Assembly: GCA_947456625.1 (NCBI GenBank)
Contig: CANGQJ010000002.1
Span: 1-64,000, forward strand
Reading direction: 5' to 3'
Length of the DNA stretch: 64,000 bases
Origin: Bacteroidota bacterium
Lineage (GTDB): Bacteria > Bacteroidota > Bacteroidia > Chitinophagales > Chitinophagaceae
In this document: positions 60,471 to 64,000 of the stretch, piece after piece
How positions within the stretch are numbered: position 1 is the first letter of the stretch
Layout of the letters: the number at the start of each line of letters is the position of its first letter
The notes under the pieces: model-generated
What the model was told of the DNA's origin: nothing
Seen by the model: only the letters and a program-made list of their open reading frames with translations
Database searches by the model: none
Position numbers and translations under genes: made by a program

Positions 60471-62582
60471 ATGAAAAAAATAACTGCTCTTTTAAGCTTT
60501 GTTATATTTTGTTTACTCCTAACAAATTTAGCTCATGCACAGCAGGTTCCTGATCCCATTATCAATTCACAAAACATTACCATTGCAAGGGACCATTACG
60601 GTGTGCCTCATATTTTTGCACCTACCGATCCCGAGGTTGCTTACGGACTTGCTTGGGCACATAGCGAAGATGATTTTACAACCATACAAACATTGCTTTT
60701 AACTGGTAAGGGGAAAATTTCTACCTATTTAGGTAAAAAAGGAGCGCCCATTGATTTTGTTGTTGGCTTATTAAATACTAGGGCTATTGTAGATGCTCAA
60801 ATTGCTTCACTTGACCCTAAGTTTTTACAACTTGTCAAAGGATATTTAATGGGACTAGAGGCTTATGGAAAAGCACATCCAAGTGAGGTGCTTAATAAAA
60901 ATGTATTCCCAATTTCTGTAGAAGAATATTTATCTAGTACTGTTTTTTCAGTGGCCGTTTTTTGTGGTGTAGATAAAACATTGCCCAAAATACTTAATGG
61001 ATCTATAGCGCATTTAACTGGTTTTACAGGAGAAGGAAGTAATGCATTTGCAATACATTCTAGTAAATCTGCAACAGGTGAAAATATGTTAGTTATAAAT
61101 GCACACCAACCCATAGAAGGAGCCACTGCATTTTACGAAGCACATTTACAAAGTGAACAAGGCTGGAATATTTTAGGTGGTTTATTTCCTGGTGCTCCAT
61201 TAATTTTTCATGGCGTTACGCCAACACTTGCTTGGGCGCATACTGTAAACTTTCAGGACAAAATTGATGTATATCAATTACAAACAAGTAAAGCGCACCC
61301 TAATGAATATATGGTAGATGGCAAATGGTTGCCACTTGAAAAAAGAAAAATAAAATTAAATATTAAAGGTATTCCTTTTCCAATTTATAAAACGGTTTAT
61401 ACTTCCATTTATGGGCCTACTGTAGCAACCCCTCAGGGAAATTATTTTTCTATGAGGTTGCCTTCTTTAATGGATGCAGGTGCGTTACAACAGTGGTATG
61501 CCATGAATAAATCTAAAAATTTTACAGACTTTAAACAAGCCTTAACACAAAACCATTTGGCAATGTTTAATATCATGTATGCCGATAATAAAGATACCAT
61601 TTTTTATATTTCAAATGGTAAGATGCCATATCGAAATCCAGACACAGCTTATCATTGGAGCAGCACCTTACCTGGTAATACCATGGCAACACTTTGGACA
61701 AAGTTTAAACCTTTAAGTGAGCTACCTCAGTTATTGAATCCTGCTAGTGGTTATTTATTTAACACCAACCATTCTCCATTTTTAGCATCCGATGTTAAAG
61801 ATAATTTAGATCCTTCAAAATATGATCCAAATGATGGTTATGAATTATACCACAATAATAGAAGTCGCAGAGCAAAGGACCTCATTGATCCTTTAAATAA
61901 AATAAGTTACGACGACTTGAAAAAAATAAAATTTGATAGAAGCCTACCTAGTCAAATTTTATACCCTTATGGTTTTAATGCAGATAGCTTGTTTTTAGTA
62001 AATGAAAAGGACTATCCTCAATTGGCAACCATAATTACAAGTTTAAAAAACTGGGATCATGCAGCTGTTGCAAATAGTAACGGTGCCGCGTTATATAATT
62101 TGGCATATTATATGGTGCCAAAAATAATGAAAAGTGGGAGCAATGATAAACTAGCGCGTAAAGTTGATAAGCTCACTTTAAATGAAGCAGTAATTGTTTA
62201 TGAAAAAATATATGAGTACTTAATTAAGAATTTTGGAAGAACCGATATTGTATTAGGTGATTTACAAAAATTAGTAAGAGGCGATGAAAGTTGGCCACAA
62301 GGCGGTATGCCCGATGTATTAGCAGCAGTAATGTCAGAGCCTTATATTAATGGTACCCGAAAAATGAATAGTGGTGATGCCTATATTAATATTGTAAAAT
62401 TTCCAAAGGACGGAAGTTTACCTCATATAGAAACCGTAAATACATTTGGTGCTAGTATGCATGAGGAAAGTCCACATTTTGCAGACCAAAGAGCATTGTA
62501 TCAAGCACAAACTTTAAAGCCAATGACACTAGATAAGAATGAGGTTTTAAAAAATGCGGAAAAAATTTATCACCCTTTTTAA
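60471..62582 (+). CDS. Exported penicillin acylase-family Ntn hydrolase (second copy)
   Basis: 703 residues with a signal peptide (ending LAHAQ, 24). The alpha chain has ITIARDHYGVPHIFAPTDPE. The autocleavage Ser190 lies in GEGSNAFAIHSS, followed by INAHQPIEGATAFYEAHLQS. The beta chain has FNTNHSPF with the usual Asn. It belongs to the acyl-homoserine-lactone / penicillin acylase family; the fatty-acyl pocket cannot be judged by eye. It is related to the gene at 53403, and the two bracket the ATP-grasp/SET region. A hairpin terminator follows that also covers the end of the opposite gene. Confidence 0.92.
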   Translation: MKKITALLSFVIFCLLLTNLAHAQQVPDPIINSQNITIARDHYGVPHIFAPTDPEVAYGLAWAHSEDDFTTIQTLLLTGKGKISTYLGKKGAPIDFVVGLLNTRAIVDAQIASLDPKFLQLVKGYLMGLEAYGKAHPSEVLNKNVFPISVEEYLSSTVFSVAVFCGVDKTLPKILNGSIAHLTGFTGEGSNAFAIHSSKSATGENMLVINAHQPIEGATAFYEAHLQSEQGWNILGGLFPGAPLIFHGVTPTLAWAHTVNFQDKIDVYQLQTSKAHPNEYMVDGKWLPLEKRKIKLNIKGIPFPIYKTVYTSIYGPTVATPQGNYFSMRLPSLMDAGALQQWYAMNKSKNFTDFKQALTQNHLAMFNIMYADNKDTIFYISNGKMPYRNPDTAYHWSSTLPGNTMATLWTKFKPLSELPQLLNPASGYLFNTNHSPFLASDVKDNLDPSKYDPNDGYELYHNNRSRRAKDLIDPLNKISYDDLKKIKFDRSLPSQILYPYGFNADSLFLVNEKDYPQLATIITSLKNWDHAAVANSNGAALYNLAYYMVPKIMKSGSNDKLARKVDKLTLNEAVIVYEKIYEYLIKNFGRTDIVLGDLQKLVRGDESWPQGGMPDVLAAVMSEPYINGTRKMNSGDAYINIVKFPKDGSLPHIETVNTFGASMHEESPHFADQRALYQAQTLKPMTLDKNEVLKNAEKIYHPF

Positions 62583-62600
62583 AAATGTAAAGTTACTTTT

Positions 62601-62630
62601 AAATAGTTACAGCCTAGCTGTAACTATTTT
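62601..62630. terminator. Bidirectional terminator overlapping a coding end
   Basis: AAATAGTTACAGC and GCTGTAACTATTT arms around CTA, with a T-run after. It terminates the acylase transcript. It also contains the last codons and stop of the convergent dehydrogenase gene. Confidence 0.85.
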
Positions 62631-63878
62631 TTTGTCTAGTATAGACTTCGTATCAAATAGTACACTATCCTTTGTGCGCATTAATTTACCATAGTCAAGC
62701 GTTTTGAAAAAGTCATGCGCTACTGTTAATACAATACCATCGTATTGTTCAATGCTTGTGATAAGGGCAATGCCGTGTTTAGCAAACACTTCGGATGCAT
62801 TTGCAAATGGATCAAATACATGTACCTCAAATCCCATTTGAGAAAGTATATTGTAAATATCAAAAACTTTTGAATTTCTTATATCTGGACAGTTTTCTTT
62901 AAATGTAACGCCTAATAAAATTATTTTAGTGCCTTTAATGGGCAGCCCCTTTTCATTTATTAATCTTGCAAGTTTATTTGAAATAAATGCACTCATGTTG
63001 TCATTTACTGCTCTTCCTGATAATATTACTTGCGGGTTGTGTCCAAGTTGCTTTGCTTTATATGCAAGGTAGTAAGGATCAACGCCAATACAGTGTCCGC
63101 CAACAAGTCCTGGCTTAAAAGGTAAAAAATTCCATTTTGTAGCAGCCGCATCTAATACTTCCTGCGTATCAATATTCATTTTATCAAATATTAATGCAAG
63201 TTCATTTACAAAAGAAATATTAATATCTCTTTGGGCATTTTCAATGGACTTAGAAGCCTCTGCTACTTTAATACTAGACGCTTTATGTGTGCCTGCAGTA
63301 ATAATACTTGCATACAAATCATCCACCTCCTGGGCTACTTGTGGCGTGGAACCCGAAGTTACTTTTTTAATTTTTGTAATTGTATTTACTTTATCTCCAG
63401 GATTAATTCGTTCAGGGGAATAGCCGCAATAAAAATCTGTATTAAAAATTAAGCCGCTTGATTTTTCTAATACTGGAACACAATCCTCTTCGGTGCAACC
63501 AGGATAAACCGTGCTCTCATAAATAACAATATCTCCTTTTTTCAAAATAGTGCCTATCATTGCGCTCGCATCCAGTAATGGTTTTAAATCAGGAAGTTTA
63601 TTTTGATCAACAGGAGTTGGAACTGTAATTATAAATACGTTGCAATGTTTAATGGAATGTATCGCATCACTTATTTTAAGCCCTTTTGAATTACTAATTT
63701 CGGCTGGCGTAGTTTGCAAAGTATCATCTTGTCCATTTTGAATAGCAATTACCCTTTTGGAATTTATATCAAACCCAACTACCTGATATTTTTTTCCAAA
63801 TTCAATAGCCAAAGGAAGGCCCACATAGCCAAGCCCAATGATAGCAATGGAATAATTTGAATTAAGGGAATGATTCAT
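62607..63878 (-). CDS. Nucleotide-sugar dehydrogenase (UDP-N-acetylhexosamine C6 type, TviB/WbpO-like)
   Basis: 423 residues, cytoplasmic. The N-terminal Rossmann domain has IAIIGLGYVGLPLA, followed by TVPTPVDQN and ESTVYPGCTEE. The active-site Cys lies in LVGGHCIGVDPYYL, with Lys in PFKPGL. The C-terminal UDP-binding domain has TFKENCPDIRNSKVFDI. The family oxidises UDP-GlcNAc or UDP-GalNAc to the uronic acid with two NAD+. The pattern KPGLVGGHCIGVDPYYLAYK is that of the Vi/TviB-type rather than UDP-glucose dehydrogenases. It supplies a precursor for capsule or O-antigen. Confidence 0.9.
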   Translation of the reverse strand: MNHSLNSNYSIAIIGLGYVGLPLAIEFGKKYQVVGFDINSKRVIAIQNGQDDTLQTTPAEISNSKGLKISDAIHSIKHCNVFIITVPTPVDQNKLPDLKPLLDASAMIGTILKKGDIVIYESTVYPGCTEEDCVPVLEKSSGLIFNTDFYCGYSPERINPGDKVNTITKIKKVTSGSTPQVAQEVDDLYASIITAGTHKASSIKVAEASKSIENAQRDINISFVNELALIFDKMNIDTQEVLDAAATKWNFLPFKPGLVGGHCIGVDPYYLAYKAKQLGHNPQVILSGRAVNDNMSAFISNKLARLINEKGLPIKGTKIILLGVTFKENCPDIRNSKVFDIYNILSQMGFEVHVFDPFANASEVFAKHGIALITSIEQYDGIVLTVAHDFFKTLDYGKLMRTKDSVLFDTKSILDKKIVTARL

Positions 63879-63883
63879 TCAGC

Positions 63884-63891
63884 CAAAGTTA
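63884..63891 (-). promoter_or_regulatory. Putative -7 promoter element TAACTTTG
   Basis: On the minus strand this reads TAACTTTG (TAnnTTTG), only 5 bases from the dehydrogenase ATG, implying an almost leaderless transcript. Confidence 0.4.
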
Positions 63892-63900
63892 ATGGACTGA

Positions 63901-64000
63901 TTAATGATGTCCATAATTTTTTTCTCCAGCCTCAATATTTAGTGCTAAACGGTTTTGTTTAGGGGGCAAAGGACAGGTAGCATAAGCTGTAAAAGCGCAA
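63901..64000 (-). CDS. C-terminal end of a DUF1684 protein (partial)
   Basis: The frame entering from the right edge encodes [20 protein letters not shown] followed by [12 protein letters not shown] and a stop at 63903-63901. The order '[27 protein letters not shown]' is the conserved C-terminal signature of DUF1684 proteins, whose function is unknown. The rest lies outside the window. It runs in the same direction as the dehydrogenase, 22 bases upstream of it. Confidence 0.75.
   Translation of the reverse strand, partial: CAFTAYATCPLPPKQNRLALNIEAGEKNYGHH

Noticed and set aside
1..64000. tRNA, rRNA, CRISPR, insertion sequence or prophage genes
   Set aside because: I looked for these on both strands and saw none; tRNAs can be missed by eye, so a tRNA search program would settle this.

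Overview
The window looks like a chromosomal segment of a low-GC Bacteroidota bacterium, most likely from the Chitinophagaceae or a close relative. Evidence: AT-rich DNA, almost no Shine-Dalgarno sequences, TAnnTTTG-type promoter elements, and families typical of this phylum (GLPGLI, HmuY, DUF5777 barrel, TonB-dependent receptors, many secreted proteins starting MKK...AQ). I saw no rRNA or tRNA genes, CRISPR arrays or transposases. Genes are densely packed; perfect hairpin terminators mark several convergent ends.

Layout. 1-8.5 kb: tandem membrane-anchored proteins of unknown function, an NTF2-like lipoprotein, a C45-type hydrolase flanked by a short direct repeat, a CE15-like esterase, the potassium transporter Kup and a two-gene KdpE/short-KdpD signalling pair. 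8.9-20.5 kb: a large BNR/VPS10 propeller protein, acetyltransferase, desaturase, a broken thiamine-binding-protein gene, esterase, dihaem cytochrome, CAP protein, GH95 fucosidase, an L,D-transpeptidase and a VOC protein. 20.6-28.4 kb: a small XRE regulator with paired palindromic operators, an L,D-transpeptidase, a cyclic-nucleotide phosphodiesterase, and a four-gene operon (D-aminoacylase, DUF1611/DgcN-like, enolase-superfamily epimerase, amino-acid permease) that fits recovery of D-glutamate and N-acyl-D-amino acids.

28.6-35.6 kb is a divergent electron-transfer island. One arm encodes a cytochrome c, a small anchored protein, a Tat-exported iron-sulfur lipoprotein, an NrfD membrane protein and a secreted single-span protein. 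The other encodes two secreted cytochrome-like proteins with unusual CX4CH haem motifs and a DUF5777 outer-membrane barrel. 35.7-52.2 kb holds a DUF4442 protein, an M28 peptidase, a HmuY/TonB receptor haem-uptake pair beside a transmembrane propeller protein, a DUF47/PiT phosphate system, a CBM48-like protein, an M24 peptidase, another TonB receptor, and a GLPGLI/outer-membrane-barrel pair.

52.4-64 kb contains what I consider the most unusual content: two adjacent D-Ala-D-Ala-ligase-like ATP-grasp enzymes, the second fused to a complete C-terminal SET methyltransferase domain with a post-SET cysteine cluster. They are transcribed away from a LuxR-type regulator and lie between two exported penicillin-acylase-type Ntn hydrolases. 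A DUF1080 protein, a small HAD phosphatase, a nucleotide-sugar dehydrogenase and the end of a DUF1684 protein follow.
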